From an uncultured Actinomycetes bacterium (lineage in GTDB: Bacteria > Actinomycetota > Actinomycetes > Nanopelagicales > Nanopelagicaceae), in assembly GCA_903854185.1 (NCBI GenBank), contig CAINVP010000055.1:1-40918 (forward strand): a stretch of 40,918 nt of DNA, written 5' to 3'. Of this stretch, positions 8,084-19,595 are shown in pieces. The translations under genes and the position numbers were made by a program. The notes below the pieces were generated by a model. It did not search any database. It was given only the letters and a program-made list of their open reading frames with translations, and was not told the DNA's origin. Position 1 is the stretch's first letter. Each line of letters begins with the position of its first letter.

Positions 8084-11000
8084 GTGGCTGATTCATCTTT
8101 CGTACATCTTCATGTGCATACCGAGTACTCGATGCTCGATGGAGCTGCACGCGTTAAAGAGCTGGTCGAAGAGGTCGCACGCCAAGAGATGCCCGCAATT
8201 GCAATTACTGATCACGGCAACGTTTTTGGCGCGTACGAGTTTGATAAGCAAGCGAGAAAAGCTGGCGTTAAACCCATTATCGGCATGGAGGCATATGTAG
8301 CCCCTGAGAGTCGGTTTGAGAAGAAGCGTGTGAAGTGGGCCGAAGGCGGAGAAGATGATGTATCCGGCGGTGGCGCCTATACACATATGACTATTTTGGC
8401 CGAGAATAATGTTGGACTTGCCAATCTCTTCCGCCTCTCCTCGCTCGCCTCGCTCGAAGGTTTTTACTACAAAGCACGGATCGACCGGGAACTCATTGCT
8501 AAATATTCAACGGGCATCATTGCAACTACCGGCTGCCCAGGCGGTGAAATCCAAACTCGGTTGCGTATGGGCGCGATGCGTGAGGCAAAAGAAGCAGCGA
8601 GCCAGCTTCGGGATATCTACGGAAAAGAAAATTTTTATCTAGAGTTGATGGATCACGGCATTGAGATTGAGAGCCGAGTTAAGAAAGATCTTGTCAAACT
8701 AGGCAAAGATATGGGAATCCCATTCTTGGCGACGAATGATTTGCACTACACAAAACATGAGGATGCGGCCGCGCATGAGGCCCTGCTCTGCGTGCAATCT
8801 GGCTCTACCCTTGCTGATCCAAAGCGCTTTAAATTTGATACCGACCAGTTCTACGTCAAAAGTGCGCAGCAGATGCGAGAAATCTTTGCTGAGTTTCCTG
8901 AGGCATGCGATAACACCCTCCTCATTGCGGAACGTTGCAATACGACGATGCGCGATCATGAGAATCTGTTGCCGCAGTTCACGGTGCCCAAGGGAGAGAC
9001 AGAGGAGAGTTGGCTCCGCTCGCTCTCCCGCAAGGGCCTTACCGAGAAGATGGGCGGAGTAATTCCAGATGCTCATATGGAGCGGTTGAACTACGAACTC
9101 GACATCATGATCAAGATGGGATTCCCTGGCTACTTTCTTGTGGTTGCGGATTTGTGCGAGCACGCGCGTGAAGTGGGCATTCGGGTCGGTCCGGGACGTG
9201 GCTCTGCCGCTGGCTCGCTGGTTTCGTACGCGCTTGGAATTACTCAAATTGATCCTATTAGACATGGATTACTTTTCGAGCGGTTCTTAAATCCAGAACG
9301 TATCTCGATGCCCGATATTGATCTGGATTTTGATGAGCGCCGACGAAGCGAGATGATTCAATACGCAACCGATAAGTATGGTGAAGATCGAGTTGCCCAG
9401 ATTATTACTTATAGCAATATTAAATCAAAGGCTGCGATTAAGGATTCAACTCGAGTCCTTGGTTATCCCTATGCGATTGGCGACAAGATTACTAAGGCCC
9501 TTCCACCGACAGTTATGGGTAAAGATATCTCGCTCGCTGGTGTCTTTAATCCCAACGATGACCGCTATGAAGAAGCCCAGGAATTTCGCACGCTCTATGA
9601 AACAGATCCGGACGCGCAACGTATCGTTGATACCGCTCGAGGGCTTGAGGGACTTAAGCGTCAGTGGGGAGTTCACGCAGCCGGAGTTATCTTAAGTAAA
9701 TATCCGTTGCTGGAAGTTGTACCAATTCAGCGCCGTGAAGCTGATGGCGCGATTATTACGCAATGGGATATGGGTGCCTGCGAGAGCATCGGCCTACTCA
9801 AGATGGATTTCCTCGGACTTCGAAATCTCTCTGTTCTTGACGACGCCCTTCTTAATATTCAAGCTAACCTGGGCGTTACAGTCACGCTAGAAGATCTTGA
9901 GTTGAGTGATAAGAAGACTTTCGAATTACTCGGTCGCGGAGATACGCTCGGCGTATTTCAGCTCGATGGTGGCCCGATGCGTTCACTTTTGCGTCAGATG
10001 ATTCCTGACTCATTCGAAGATATCTCTGCAGTTATTGCGCTGTATCGCCCAGGGCCAATGGGCGTGGATGCGCACACGGATTATGCCGACCGCAAAAATA
10101 AGCGACAGAAGGTGGAGCCAATCCATCCTGAGCTCTCCGAACCCCTTCAGGAGATTCTGGGCGATACCTACGGTCTGATTGTCTACCAGGAACAAGTCAT
10201 GGCAATTGCTCAGAAGGTCGCCGGCTTCTCACTCGGCCGTGCTGATCTTCTCCGCAAAGCCATGGGTAAGAAGCAAAAGGAGATCCTGGATAAGGAGTAT
10301 GTCTCCTTCGAGCAAGGCATGAAGTCGAACGGCTTCTCCGATGAAGCTATCAAAAAACTCTGGGATACCTTGCTCCCATTTGCCGATTACGCATTTAACC
10401 GGGCACATAGCGCTGGCTATGGCGTTGTCTCCTTCTGGACCGCTTATCTCAAAGCAAATTATCCGACTGAATATATGGCAGCGCTTCTTACAAGTGTTCG
10501 CGACGATAAGGATAAGAGTGCGCTCTATCTCAACGAATGTCGTCGCATGGGTATTTCAGTACTTCCACCTGATGTGAATGCATCGGAGTCGAATTACCGC
10601 CCCATCGGGAAAGATATTCGCTTCGGCATGAGCGCAATCCGAAACGTTGGCGAGAATGTGACTCACTCCATCGTTGAGAGCAGAAAGGTGAAGGGCGCTT
10701 ACACCTCCTTCTTTGATTTCTTAGCGAAGGTCGATCAACAAGCGTGCAATAAGAAGACCGTGGAAGCGCTAATTAAAGCTGGCGCATTCGACTCTCTTGG
10801 GCATAGCCGCAGGGGTCTGATGAACATTTATTTAGAAGCAATTGATGTTGCAAACGAGGCTCGTCGAGCTGAAGAGATTGGTCAGTTCGATCTCTTCGGT
10901 GATGCGCCAGCTCCGACGGACCCAACTCAATCAACGTCGGGGATGTCCGTGCCTGCCCTTGAATGGGATAAGTCGACGCTCCTGTCATATGAGCGCGAAA

Positions 11001-11599
11001 TGCTTGGTCTCTATGTCTCCGACCATCCGCTACTTGGAGTTGAGCATATTCTCCGATCTCATGTAGATATGCCGATCAGTCAGTTAGCAGATGAGTCACT
11101 TGCGCAAGAGACAACCGTAACTATAGGTGGACTCATTACTGGCGTGCAGCGCAAAGTTGCCAAGAATGGAAATGCTTGGGCAATTGTTACAGTGGAAGAT
11201 TTGGAGGGCGCGGTCGAAGCGCTCTTCTTTGCAAAGACCTATACAACACATGCCTTGAACTTGGTCGAAGATCGAGTCGTAGTCATTCGCGGTCGTCTTG
11301 ATAAGAGAGAAGAGAATCTCCGATTCACTGCGTTAGATATGACGATGCCAGATATTTCCGCAGCGCCGACCGGCCCGCTTCTCATCACAATCGAGGCTAG
11401 CCGGGTTACACCACCGCTGGTGGAGCGAATGAAAGAAGTGCTTCGTAGTCACCCAGGAGCACGTGAAGTCCATCTGAAGTTAGAGGATGAGAAGGGGGGA
11501 GTGGTCATGAAGCTTGATTCCGCACTGATGGTCACCGCCTCACCGAGCCTCTCCGCCGACCTTAAGCAACTACTTGGGGCATCCTGTCTCATTAATTAA
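8084..11599 (+). CDS. dnaE: DNA polymerase III alpha subunit, with apparently intact PHP domain
   Basis: 1171 aa; FVHLHVHTEYSMLDGA, ITDHGNVFGAYEF, PGRGSAAGSLVSYALGITQIDPI, MPDIDLDFDERRR; GTG start. Confidence 0.97.
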   Translation: MADSSFVHLHVHTEYSMLDGAARVKELVEEVARQEMPAIAITDHGNVFGAYEFDKQARKAGVKPIIGMEAYVAPESRFEKKRVKWAEGGEDDVSGGGAYTHMTILAENNVGLANLFRLSSLASLEGFYYKARIDRELIAKYSTGIIATTGCPGGEIQTRLRMGAMREAKEAASQLRDIYGKENFYLELMDHGIEIESRVKKDLVKLGKDMGIPFLATNDLHYTKHEDAAAHEALLCVQSGSTLADPKRFKFDTDQFYVKSAQQMREIFAEFPEACDNTLLIAERCNTTMRDHENLLPQFTVPKGETEESWLRSLSRKGLTEKMGGVIPDAHMERLNYELDIMIKMGFPGYFLVVADLCEHAREVGIRVGPGRGSAAGSLVSYALGITQIDPIRHGLLFERFLNPERISMPDIDLDFDERRRSEMIQYATDKYGEDRVAQIITYSNIKSKAAIKDSTRVLGYPYAIGDKITKALPPTVMGKDISLAGVFNPNDDRYEEAQEFRTLYETDPDAQRIVDTARGLEGLKRQWGVHAAGVILSKYPLLEVVPIQRREADGAIITQWDMGACESIGLLKMDFLGLRNLSVLDDALLNIQANLGVTVTLEDLELSDKKTFELLGRGDTLGVFQLDGGPMRSLLRQMIPDSFEDISAVIALYRPGPMGVDAHTDYADRKNKRQKVEPIHPELSEPLQEILGDTYGLIVYQEQVMAIAQKVAGFSLGRADLLRKAMGKKQKEILDKEYVSFEQGMKSNGFSDEAIKKLWDTLLPFADYAFNRAHSAGYGVVSFWTAYLKANYPTEYMAALLTSVRDDKDKSALYLNECRRMGISVLPPDVNASESNYRPIGKDIRFGMSAIRNVGENVTHSIVESRKVKGAYTSFFDFLAKVDQQACNKKTVEALIKAGAFDSLGHSRRGLMNIYLEAIDVANEARRAEEIGQFDLFGDAPAPTDPTQSTSGMSVPALEWDKSTLLSYEREMLGLYVSDHPLLGVEHILRSHVDMPISQLADESLAQETTVTIGGLITGVQRKVAKNGNAWAIVTVEDLEGAVEALFFAKTYTTHALNLVEDRVVVIRGRLDKREENLRFTALDMTMPDISAAPTGPLLITIEASRVTPPLVERMKEVLRSHPGAREVHLKLEDEKGGVVMKLDSALMVTASPSLSADLKQLLGASCLIN

Positions 11600-11624
11600 G
11601 GTGAATTCGCTCGCTCGCCCAAAG

Positions 11625-11630
11625 TAGAAT
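11625..11630 (+). promoter_or_regulatory. Candidate -10 box (TAGAAT) for leaderless hisD transcript
   Basis: TAGAAT-TGCAGA-GTG: hexamer 6 nt before GTG start 11637; no SD visible. Confidence 0.5.
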
Positions 11631-11636
11631 TGCAGA

Positions 11637-12971
11637 GTGAATCCAGGGACGCAGGTAATCAGGAGAGTCGATCTCCGCGGTCAAACTCTGACTAAGAGCG
11701 CGTATCAGCGCCTTCTACCGCGGGCAGATATGGATATCGATGCCGCACTTATTGCCATCGCTCCGATCTTGGAACAAGTGAAGAATGGCGATGCCGACAC
11801 GTTAATTGCCTTAGGCGAAAAATTCGATGGCGTAGCGCCGGAGCAGATTCGCGTTCCACGTGAAAAGTTGAGCGATGCCCTTGACCACCTAGACCCCGAT
11901 ATTCGAAGTGCACTGGAAGAGGCAATTCGCCGCATCAAGAAAGGGCATGCAGATCAAGCGCGCCACACAACGAAGACTTCCGTTGTGAATGGAGGAGTTG
12001 TTGAGCAGCGCTGGATTCCGGTAGACCGCGTTGGCCTCTATGTTCCTGGCGGTAAGGCCGTCTATCCCAGCTCGGTCATTATGAATGTTGTCCCGGCGCA
12101 GATTGCACAGGTAGGAAGCATCGCCGTTGCCTCACCTCCGCAGAGAGAGTTTGGCGGGTATCCCCATCCAACGATTCTCGCAGCATGCGAACTACTGGGT
12201 GTCGATGAGGTCTACGCAGTCGGTGGAGCTCAAGCGGTTGCGATGTTCGCTTATGGCGTTCAAGGTGTCTGCGAGCGTGCGGATATGGTGACCGGCCCAG
12301 GAAATATTTATGTCGCGGCCGCGAAGCGTGCACTCCGTGGATTAATTGGTATCGATTCTGAGGCTGGACCAACTGAAATTGCAATTCTTGCTGACCACAC
12401 GGCTATCGCCTCTGAAGTTGCAGCCGATTTAATAAGCCAAGCCGAACACGACACGATTGCTGCCGCAATTCTCGTCACACCATCCGAAACCCTCATAGCG
12501 GAAGTGGAGCAAGAGCTCTCGCATCGAGTTGCCAGCACAAAGCACCGAGAGCGGATCGAAGTAGCGCTCGCTGGCGTCCAATCCGCACTTGTTCTAGTTG
12601 ACTCCATTGATCAGGGCTTAGATGTTGTGAACGCATACGCGGCCGAGCACTTAGAGCTCATCTTTGAGGGAGCTGCTCAACGATCGGCAGAGATCCGAAA
12701 TGCTGGTGCAGTTTTTGTAGGACGATTCTCCCCGGTCTCACTTGGTGATTACTCTGCCGGTTCAAACCATGTCTTGCCTACCGGCGGCTGCGCCTGCCAC
12801 TCAAGTGGTCTCTCAGTCCAGAGTTTTCTCAAAGGCGTAACCTTTATCGAATACAATCAGAGCGCATTTGTAGATATTGCAAAGAATGTAATCACCTTGG
12901 CAAATGCAGAAGATCTTCCTGCCCATGGTGAGGCGATTGCTGCGCGGTTGGATTCCCTCAATGGTCGATAA
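11637..12971 (+). CDS. hisD: Histidinol dehydrogenase
   Basis: 444 aa; [70 protein letters not shown]. Confidence 0.97.
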   Translation: MNPGTQVIRRVDLRGQTLTKSAYQRLLPRADMDIDAALIAIAPILEQVKNGDADTLIALGEKFDGVAPEQIRVPREKLSDALDHLDPDIRSALEEAIRRIKKGHADQARHTTKTSVVNGGVVEQRWIPVDRVGLYVPGGKAVYPSSVIMNVVPAQIAQVGSIAVASPPQREFGGYPHPTILAACELLGVDEVYAVGGAQAVAMFAYGVQGVCERADMVTGPGNIYVAAAKRALRGLIGIDSEAGPTEIAILADHTAIASEVAADLISQAEHDTIAAAILVTPSETLIAEVEQELSHRVASTKHRERIEVALAGVQSALVLVDSIDQGLDVVNAYAAEHLELIFEGAAQRSAEIRNAGAVFVGRFSPVSLGDYSAGSNHVLPTGGCACHSSGLSVQSFLKGVTFIEYNQSAFVDIAKNVITLANAEDLPAHGEAIAARLDSLNGR

Positions 12972-14082
12972 CGCTTGGCCAAGCTGGCTTCCGCTGCGCG
13001 AAGATTTGTGCGCGCTCACACCCTATGGCGCGCCTCAGATTCACGATGTGATTCAGTTAAATACGAACGAAAATCCATACCCACTACCAACCGAAGTTGC
13101 TGCCGCGATAGTGGAAGAAATCGCTCAGGTAGTGAAGAATCTCAATAGGTATCCAGATCGAGATGCCATCGAGCTTCGTACGAAACTTGCCTCGTATATC
13201 AACGCGCAATCTGGGACTGCATTTGGCGTCAAGAATATCTGGGCAGCAAATGGCAGCAACGAGATTATTCAAACCCTGATGCTTGCTTGCGGGGGAGCTG
13301 GGCGCACCGCACTCGGCTTCACGCCCTCCTATTCGGTTCATCCGCTTATTGCTAAAACGACTGGAACAGCGTGGGAGTCTGGTCTTCGCGAGGAAGATTT
13401 CTCGTTAGATATTGGCCGAGCCATCAACGAGATATCGCGGATTCGTCCATCTCTGGTCTTTCTCACAACGCCAAATAACCCAACGGGTACGAGCACAGCG
13501 CTCAGAGATATTCGAGAGATTGCACGTGTGTGTGGCGAGATTGAGGCGCTCTTGGTCGTCGATGAGGCCTACGCAGAGTTCTCATCAGAGAGTTCGGCGG
13601 TTACCCTCATCTCAGAGTTCCCACATGTCGTTGTGAGTCGAACCATGAGCAAGGCCTTCGCCTTTGCGGGAGCGAGAGTTGGTTACTTAGTAGCTTCTGA
13701 GCCTGCTATTGAGGCGATGCTCGTGACCCGGCTTCCGTACCATCTAAGCGCGCTCACTCAGGCGGCTGCATCTGTTGCCGTAGACTTTGCCGCCACACTG
13801 CAAAGTGAGATCAACCTGCTCATCGGCGAGCGGGAGAGGGTTGCAGCGGCTCTTACCTCGTATGGGTATCGCCCAGTGCCATCAGCTTCAAATTTCATTC
13901 TCTTCGCGCTTCCTCATAGCTCAACAATGAGTTCGGCACAGGCTTGGACGTACTTTCTCGAAAGAGGAGTTCTCATCAGAGATGTGGGGTTAGAGGGCTT
14001 CCTTCGAGTGACCATAGGGACAAAGGACGAGAATGCGGCTTTCTTAACGGTCGCAGCGGAGTGTGCAGCAACTACAAAATAA
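12961..14082 (+). CDS. hisC: Histidinol-phosphate aminotransferase
   Basis: [66 protein letters not shown] 12961 overlaps hisD end. Confidence 0.95.
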   Translation: MVDNAWPSWLPLREDLCALTPYGAPQIHDVIQLNTNENPYPLPTEVAAAIVEEIAQVVKNLNRYPDRDAIELRTKLASYINAQSGTAFGVKNIWAANGSNEIIQTLMLACGGAGRTALGFTPSYSVHPLIAKTTGTAWESGLREEDFSLDIGRAINEISRIRPSLVFLTTPNNPTGTSTALRDIREIARVCGEIEALLVVDEAYAEFSSESSAVTLISEFPHVVVSRTMSKAFAFAGARVGYLVASEPAIEAMLVTRLPYHLSALTQAAASVAVDFAATLQSEINLLIGERERVAAALTSYGYRPVPSASNFILFALPHSSTMSSAQAWTYFLERGVLIRDVGLEGFLRVTIGTKDENAAFLTVAAECAATTK

Positions 14083-14156
14083 TTTGTAGGTAGGTAGATT
14101 GAAAGTTGATTGAAGATTGGTTCCGAAAGTTATTCCGTCAAGAATGGGGAGTGAAG

Positions 14157-14747
14157 ATGTCAGCTCGTAGCGCAAAGGTGGCTCGCAAGACGAAAGAATC
14201 AGAAGTCAGCGTTCACCTTGTACTCGACGGTTCCGGCACTATCGATATCGATACCGGTGTTCCGTTCTTTGATCACATGCTCTCTCAGTTGGGTAAACAT
14301 GCTGGCTTTGATCTGACGGTAAAGACAGTCGGAGATATCGATGTCGATTCTCACCATACTGTTGAAGATACTTCACTTGCCTTCGGCCAAGCGTTGCGCG
14401 AGGCGTTAGGCGATAAGGCTGGAATCCGCCGATTTGGTGATGCAATGGTCCCACTCGATGAAGTCCTCGTACAAGCGGCGGTAGATCTCTCGGGTCGCCC
14501 ATATCTTGTCCATCGCCAACCAGAAATTGTGGAATTGATTGGTACTTTTGATACCACCCTTGGCCGTCATATCTGGGAGTCAATCGTCGCCGAGGCACGA
14601 ATCGCGCTACATGTGCGAGTGCTGGAAGGTCGCAATGCTCACCACGTCTTTGAGGCACAGTTCAAGGCAGTTGCCCGCGCACTTCGTGATGCGGTCGCAC
14701 TCGATGCACGGATAACGGGAATTCCATCAACTAAGGGCACTCTTTGA
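14157..14747 (+). CDS. hisB: Imidazoleglycerol-phosphate dehydratase
   Basis: [62 protein letters not shown] 14157 preferred (GGGGA upstream); longer starts possible at 14106/14151. Confidence 0.95.
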   Translation: MSARSAKVARKTKESEVSVHLVLDGSGTIDIDTGVPFFDHMLSQLGKHAGFDLTVKTVGDIDVDSHHTVEDTSLAFGQALREALGDKAGIRRFGDAMVPLDEVLVQAAVDLSGRPYLVHRQPEIVELIGTFDTTLGRHIWESIVAEARIALHVRVLEGRNAHHVFEAQFKAVARALRDAVALDARITGIPSTKGTL

Positions 14748-15340
14748 TCGCAATTCTTGATTACGGTTCCGGGAACCTCCGCTCTGCCGAGCGCGCCTTT
14801 GCGGCTGCCGGCGTTGATGTTCGCGTTACTTCGGATTCATCAGTTGCGATTGCAGCCGACGGACTCGTGGTGCCTGGAGTAGGTGCATACGCTGCCTGCA
14901 TGAGCCAACTTAGCTCCATCGACGGGACGCGAATCATTCAAGAGCGCCTTCAGGCTGGAAAGAAGATTTTAGGGATATGTGTTGGAATGCAGATTCTCTT
15001 TGATGAAGGTACAGAGAAGAAATCAACACCTGGTCTTGCTCTTCTGCCGGGACGTGTTTCCCCAATCGAAAACCGAATTCTTCCTCACATCGGTTGGAAT
15101 ACCGTCAGCGCGGGAGCAGGTTCACAACTTTTCCGTGGCTTAGATGGAGAGTCGTTCTATTTCGTCCACTCTTTCGCTGCTCACACACCAGTTCCTAACG
15201 CCATTAATAGCATTACAGAGTATGAAGATCGTTTCCTTTCCGCAGTCGAGAGTGAACTGATTAGTGCAACGCAATTTCATCCCGAGAAGAGCGGGGATGC
15301 AGGAGCTCGATTGATAAGAAATTGGGTGGAGTCGCTATGA
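14744..15340 (+). CDS. hisH: Imidazole glycerol phosphate synthase, glutamine amidotransferase subunit
   Basis: [40 protein letters not shown] (catalytic Cys), [15 protein letters not shown] start overlapping hisB stop. Confidence 0.96.
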   Translation: MIAILDYGSGNLRSAERAFAAAGVDVRVTSDSSVAIAADGLVVPGVGAYAACMSQLSSIDGTRIIQERLQAGKKILGICVGMQILFDEGTEKKSTPGLALLPGRVSPIENRILPHIGWNTVSAGAGSQLFRGLDGESFYFVHSFAAHTPVPNAINSITEYEDRFLSAVESELISATQFHPEKSGDAGARLIRNWVESL

Positions 15341-16059
15341 ATAAATTAGAGTTGCTACCAGCGATTGATGTGAAGGCTGGGCGTGCCGTACGGTTGGTAC
15401 AGGGTGAATTAGCGCAAGAGACTCAATACGGAAACCCACGGGACGTTGCGCAAGAGTTTCTCCGCGCGGGTGCCGAGTGGATTCATCTCGTTGATCTTGA
15501 TGCCGCCTTTGGTCTTGGTAGCAACGCTGATCTACTTGCCGAGGTGATCGCCAGCGTAGATCTTCGGGTCGAGCTCTCAGGTGGAATTCGTGATGATGAA
15601 TCACTTCGACGCGCACTTGCTACCGGTTGTGAACGAGTAAATCTTGGAACGGCAGCGCTGGAAAACCCAGAGTGGACTGCACAAGTCATTTCAGAGTTTG
15701 GTCCTCGAATTGCGGTGGGGCTGGATGTGCGTGGGCATACGCTCGCTGCTCGAGGTTGGACTAAAGCGGGTGGCGAACTCTTTGAAACCATGGAGAGACT
15801 CGATAGGGATGGTTGTGCGAGATACATCGTTACTGATGTGACAAAAGATGGAACTCTCATGGGACCGAACGTAGAACTGTTGCGCGAGGTCTGTGCGGCG
15901 ACGAAGAGCCCAGTCGTTGCCTCCGGTGGAATTGCCACGCTTGAAGATTTGCGGACCTTGAAATCGCTAACATCGATTGGCATTGAAGGGGCGATTACCG
16001 GCAAGGCCTTGTATGCCGGAGCATTTACTCTGGAAGAAGCCCTTGAGGTCTGTAACTAA
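15337..16059 (+). CDS. priA: Phosphoribosyl isomerase HisA, probable bifunctional PriA (HisA/TrpF)
   Basis: [92 protein letters not shown]; close to actinobacterial PriA, including the RGWT motif. Confidence 0.9.
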   Translation: MNKLELLPAIDVKAGRAVRLVQGELAQETQYGNPRDVAQEFLRAGAEWIHLVDLDAAFGLGSNADLLAEVIASVDLRVELSGGIRDDESLRRALATGCERVNLGTAALENPEWTAQVISEFGPRIAVGLDVRGHTLAARGWTKAGGELFETMERLDRDGCARYIVTDVTKDGTLMGPNVELLREVCAATKSPVVASGGIATLEDLRTLKSLTSIGIEGAITGKALYAGAFTLEEALEVCN

Positions 16060-16829
16060 TGCTTGCGAAACGAATAATCCCTTGCCTTGATGTTGCTGGC
16101 GGCAGAGTAGTAAAGGGTGTCAATTTCAAGAATCTCGTTGATGCTGGCGATCCCGTGGAGTTAGCAAAGTTGTATGGCGCAGCCGGAGCTGATGAGCTCA
16201 CCTTTCTCGATATCTCTGCCTCTGTTGAAGATCGAAAGACAACGCTCGATGTGGTGAGTAGAACTGCTGAGCAGGTTTTTATTCCGCTTACGGTCGGCGG
16301 CGGAATCAAGAGCGCCGATGATGTGAATCAGCTCCTTCGCGCAGGTGCAGATAAGGTCTCAGTAAATACTGCCGCGATTCTTCGACCAGAGCTTATTAAC
16401 GAAATCTCCGATCGCTTTGGCAATCAGGTGCTTGTTCTCTCAGTAGATGCGCGGCGCGGTGATACACCCTCAGGATTTGAAGTGACTACCCATGGGGGCC
16501 GAGAAGGAACGGGAAGAGATGCGCTAGATTGGATTGAGGAGGGCATCGAACGGGGAATCGGTGAGATTCTACTTAACTCTATGGATGCCGATGGCACCCG
16601 AGATGGTTATGACCTAGAGATGACTGTTCGAGTGAAGGCAATTTCATCAGTGCCAGTAATTGCTAGCGGGGGAGCGGGCACTTTGGAAGATTTTGCTCAC
16701 GCCCTTGAGGCTGGCGCCGATGCTCTATTGGCCGCCTCCGTCTTTCATTTCCAAACATTTACCATTGCAGAAGTGAAAGAATTCCTCATCGGACATGGAT
16801 ATCCAATTCGCCAAGTACAGGGGGTCTAG
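16059..16829 (+). CDS. hisF: Imidazole glycerol phosphate synthase, cyclase subunit
   Basis: [78 protein letters not shown]. Confidence 0.97.
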   Translation: MLAKRIIPCLDVAGGRVVKGVNFKNLVDAGDPVELAKLYGAAGADELTFLDISASVEDRKTTLDVVSRTAEQVFIPLTVGGGIKSADDVNQLLRAGADKVSVNTAAILRPELINEISDRFGNQVLVLSVDARRGDTPSGFEVTTHGGREGTGRDALDWIEEGIERGIGEILLNSMDADGTRDGYDLEMTVRVKAISSVPVIASGGAGTLEDFAHALEAGADALLAASVFHFQTFTIAEVKEFLIGHGYPIRQVQGV

Positions 16830-16831
16830 AT

Positions 16832-17173
16832 ATGGCTACATTTGTTATCCCTGCAGAGGTTCAGAGCCACTTCGATAAGTCAGAACTTGTGGCTGCAATA
16901 GCGCAGGATGTGCAGAGTTCGGAAGTGCTGATGCTCGCCTGGATGAATCGCGAAGCCCTGGAGCTCACCTTGAGAACTGGCGAAGTTACATACTGGAGCC
17001 GCTCGCGCAATCAACTGTGGCGCAAGGGTGCGACTTCAGGAAATACCCAAAGATTGCACTCAATCTCGTATGACTGCGATGGCGATGCGTTGCTGCTTAA
17101 AGTGGAACAGGTTGGCGCTGCTTGCCACACGGGTGAACGTTCCTGCTTCTTTCGAGCGATTGAAATTGCCTGA
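16832..17173 (+). CDS. hisI: Phosphoribosyl-AMP cyclohydrolase
   Basis: [68 protein letters not shown]. Confidence 0.96.
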   Translation: MATFVIPAEVQSHFDKSELVAAIAQDVQSSEVLMLAWMNREALELTLRTGEVTYWSRSRNQLWRKGATSGNTQRLHSISYDCDGDALLLKVEQVGAACHTGERSCFFRAIEIA

Positions 17174-18663
17174 TGGATCGCGAAAGTTTTCGAGAGTACG
17201 CGAAGGGTCACAACTTCATCCCGGTGTGGAAGAAATTTCTTGCCGACAGTGAGACGCCTTTGGGTCTCTACCGCAAACTAACCGGAGAGCGCGAGGGGAC
17301 ATTTCTCCTTGAATCTGCCGAGCATGGTGGAGCCTGGTCTCGGTACTCATTTATCGGTGTAAATAGCGTTGCGACTCTTACTGAAAGAGATGGGGTTGCC
17401 GTGTGGGAGGGTCGAGCCCCGGCAGGTGCGCCCTCTGGTTGTGATCCGCTCGAAGCACTTCGAATCACTGTGGCGCATTTAAAGTCACCGAAGATTGCTG
17501 AGTTGCCGCCTCTCACTGGCGGCCTCGTTGGCTACATGAGTTACGAGGCGGTCAGAAGACTCGAGAAGATCTCATCGATTGCGACTGCTGATATTGATCT
17601 CCCTGAAATCGCGTATCTACTCACCTCTGACTTAGCAATCTTTGATCACTTCAATGGAACGCTCGTCCTCATCGCTAACGCGATTAATTGGGATGGCAGT
17701 GATGATCGGGTTGATGAAGCATATGACGACGCCTGTCTTCGACTCGAGCAGATGGTGGAGTCGCTGAAATCTGATAGCAAGGCGGCAATTGCCTTAAGTA
17801 TCGACAAGGTCGCTGCCGATTATTCACGTGACATCTCCTCGGAACAGTATTGCGAAAAGGTCAATCTTCTTAAAGAAGAGATTCGAAGTGGTGAAGCTTT
17901 TCAGATAGTGCTCTCACAACGATTTAGAGCAGAACTCCTCGCCACTCCGCTCGATGTGTATCGTATTCTGCGGTTACATAATCCCAGCCCCTATATGTAC
18001 ATATTTAACTTGCCTAACGCGCTTCACATCGTCGGCTCTAGCCCTGAGGCGTTGGTGAAGGTTACGGGGGAGGATGTTCTCATTCATCCGATTGCGGGTA
18101 CGAGACCACGTTCACAAAACCCTGAGATCGATCAGTCGAACGCCGATGAGCTCTTAGCAGATGTGAAAGAGCGAGCCGAACATCTGATGTTGGTTGATTT
18201 GGGTCGCAATGATTTAGGAAGAGTCTGCTCTGCAGGCAGCGTAGAAGTCGTTGAGTTTATGAAAATTGAGCGCTATTCACATGTCATGCATATCGTCTCC
18301 ACGGTAACAGGCAAACTTCGTGGCGAATCATCTCCCATTGATGCACTCTTCGCCGTCTTTCCTGCTGGCACCCTCTCGGGGGCTCCAAAGCCCCGGGCTA
18401 TGGAGATTATCGAAAATCATGAACCTACGCGACGGGGAATTTACGGTGGAACTATCGGCTACTTTGATTTTCAAGGCAATATCGACTCTTGTATCGCAAT
18501 CAGGACAGCGGTGATTAAAGATGGCATTGCTTATGTTCAAGCAGGAGCAGGAATCGTTGCCGATTCGGTTCCCGCGCTAGAGGACCAAGAATGTGTTAAT
18601 AAAGCGGCCACAGTTCTCTCGGCCATCGCGACGGCTAATGCCATGGTCGCGCTGGAGGGTTGA
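17173..18663 (+). CDS. trpE: Anthranilate synthase component I
   Basis: 496 aa; YMYIFNLPNALHIVGSSPEALVKV, PIAGTRPRSQNPEID, LVDLGRNDLGRVC, FPAGTLSGAPKPRAMEII, RRGIYGGTIGYFDF. Confidence 0.95.
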   Translation: MDRESFREYAKGHNFIPVWKKFLADSETPLGLYRKLTGEREGTFLLESAEHGGAWSRYSFIGVNSVATLTERDGVAVWEGRAPAGAPSGCDPLEALRITVAHLKSPKIAELPPLTGGLVGYMSYEAVRRLEKISSIATADIDLPEIAYLLTSDLAIFDHFNGTLVLIANAINWDGSDDRVDEAYDDACLRLEQMVESLKSDSKAAIALSIDKVAADYSRDISSEQYCEKVNLLKEEIRSGEAFQIVLSQRFRAELLATPLDVYRILRLHNPSPYMYIFNLPNALHIVGSSPEALVKVTGEDVLIHPIAGTRPRSQNPEIDQSNADELLADVKERAEHLMLVDLGRNDLGRVCSAGSVEVVEFMKIERYSHVMHIVSTVTGKLRGESSPIDALFAVFPAGTLSGAPKPRAMEIIENHEPTRRGIYGGTIGYFDFQGNIDSCIAIRTAVIKDGIAYVQAGAGIVADSVPALEDQECVNKAATVLSAIATANAMVALEG

Positions 18664-18664
18664 G

Positions 18665-18811
18665 ATGAAATTAATTATTCCGCTTACAGCAATTCTGTTG
18701 GCAGGTTACTTTCTTCGCAGAACCAAGAAGCGCTCAACAGATTCACGTTATGACCGCCATACTCCATCGGATTGGAACAAGTTGAATAACGGAGAGGACC
18801 CATCGTTATGA
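18665..18811 (+). CDS. Small putative membrane protein (48 aa) between trpE and trpC
   Basis: [48 protein letters not shown]; one N-terminal hydrophobic helix then basic residues. ATG 1 nt after the trpE stop; TGA overlaps the trpC ATG (ATGA). Confidence 0.65.
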   Translation: MKLIIPLTAILLAGYFLRRTKKRSTDSRYDRHTPSDWNKLNNGEDPSL

Positions 18812-19593
18812 GCTCGGTCTTAGAAAGTATTATTGAAGGTGTACTCGAAGATGTGCACGCTCGCGAGGTGCCATTAGGCCAACTCTATGAGCGCCTTGAT
18901 GAGGCAGAGCCACTTCGCGGTGCGCTAACTGCACTGTCACAGCCTGATCTGCGGGTAATTGCAGAAGTGAAGCGCTCCTCACCAAGCAAGGGCGAGCTCT
19001 CGCAGATCTCTGATCCCGCAGGGCTAGCGCAGATGTATCAAGAGGGCGGAGCAACTGTTGTCAGCGTGCTCACAGAAGAACGTCGATTTAAAGGCTCGAT
19101 GGCAGATTTCCAGGTAGTCAGAGCAGCTATTGATACCCCCATGCTTCGCAAAGACTTTATCGTGACAGAATTTCAAGTTGTCGAATCTCGACTGCTAGGC
19201 GCGGATCTTCTGCTGCTGATTGTTGCTGGACTTGCGAAGAGTCAGCTCGTGGATTTCTATCAATTAGCGACTGAACTAGGAATGGATGTATTGGTCGAGA
19301 CTCATGATGAGCGAGAAGTAGAGATTGCCTGTGATCTAGGCGCACGTATCATCGGCGTGAATTCCAGAAATCTGAAGACGCTCGAGGTAGACACCAAGGC
19401 CTTCGAACGTCTCATCCCGATGATTCCTGCTGATGTGATTCGCATCGCAGAATCGGGGATAGCGCTGCCATCAGAGGTAGCTGCGCTTCGAGCCATCGGG
19501 GCTAACGCCATCTTGGTTGGGGAGACGTTGGTGAAGGCGGGTAACCCTGCACACGCTATCCAACATTTGCTGGGTAACGCTGGTACCGTCTGA
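18808..19593 (+). CDS. trpC: Indole-3-glycerol phosphate synthase
   Basis: [68 protein letters not shown]. Confidence 0.96.
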   Translation: MSSVLESIIEGVLEDVHAREVPLGQLYERLDEAEPLRGALTALSQPDLRVIAEVKRSSPSKGELSQISDPAGLAQMYQEGGATVVSVLTEERRFKGSMADFQVVRAAIDTPMLRKDFIVTEFQVVESRLLGADLLLLIVAGLAKSQLVDFYQLATELGMDVLVETHDEREVEIACDLGARIIGVNSRNLKTLEVDTKAFERLIPMIPADVIRIAESGIALPSEVAALRAIGANAILVGETLVKAGNPAHAIQHLLGNAGTV

Positions 19594-19595
19594 CC

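Noticed and set aside
11600-11636. His-leader peptide/attenuator upstream of hisD
   Set aside because: The gap is too short and has no His-rich ORF or terminator hairpin; a leaderless promoter explains it better.
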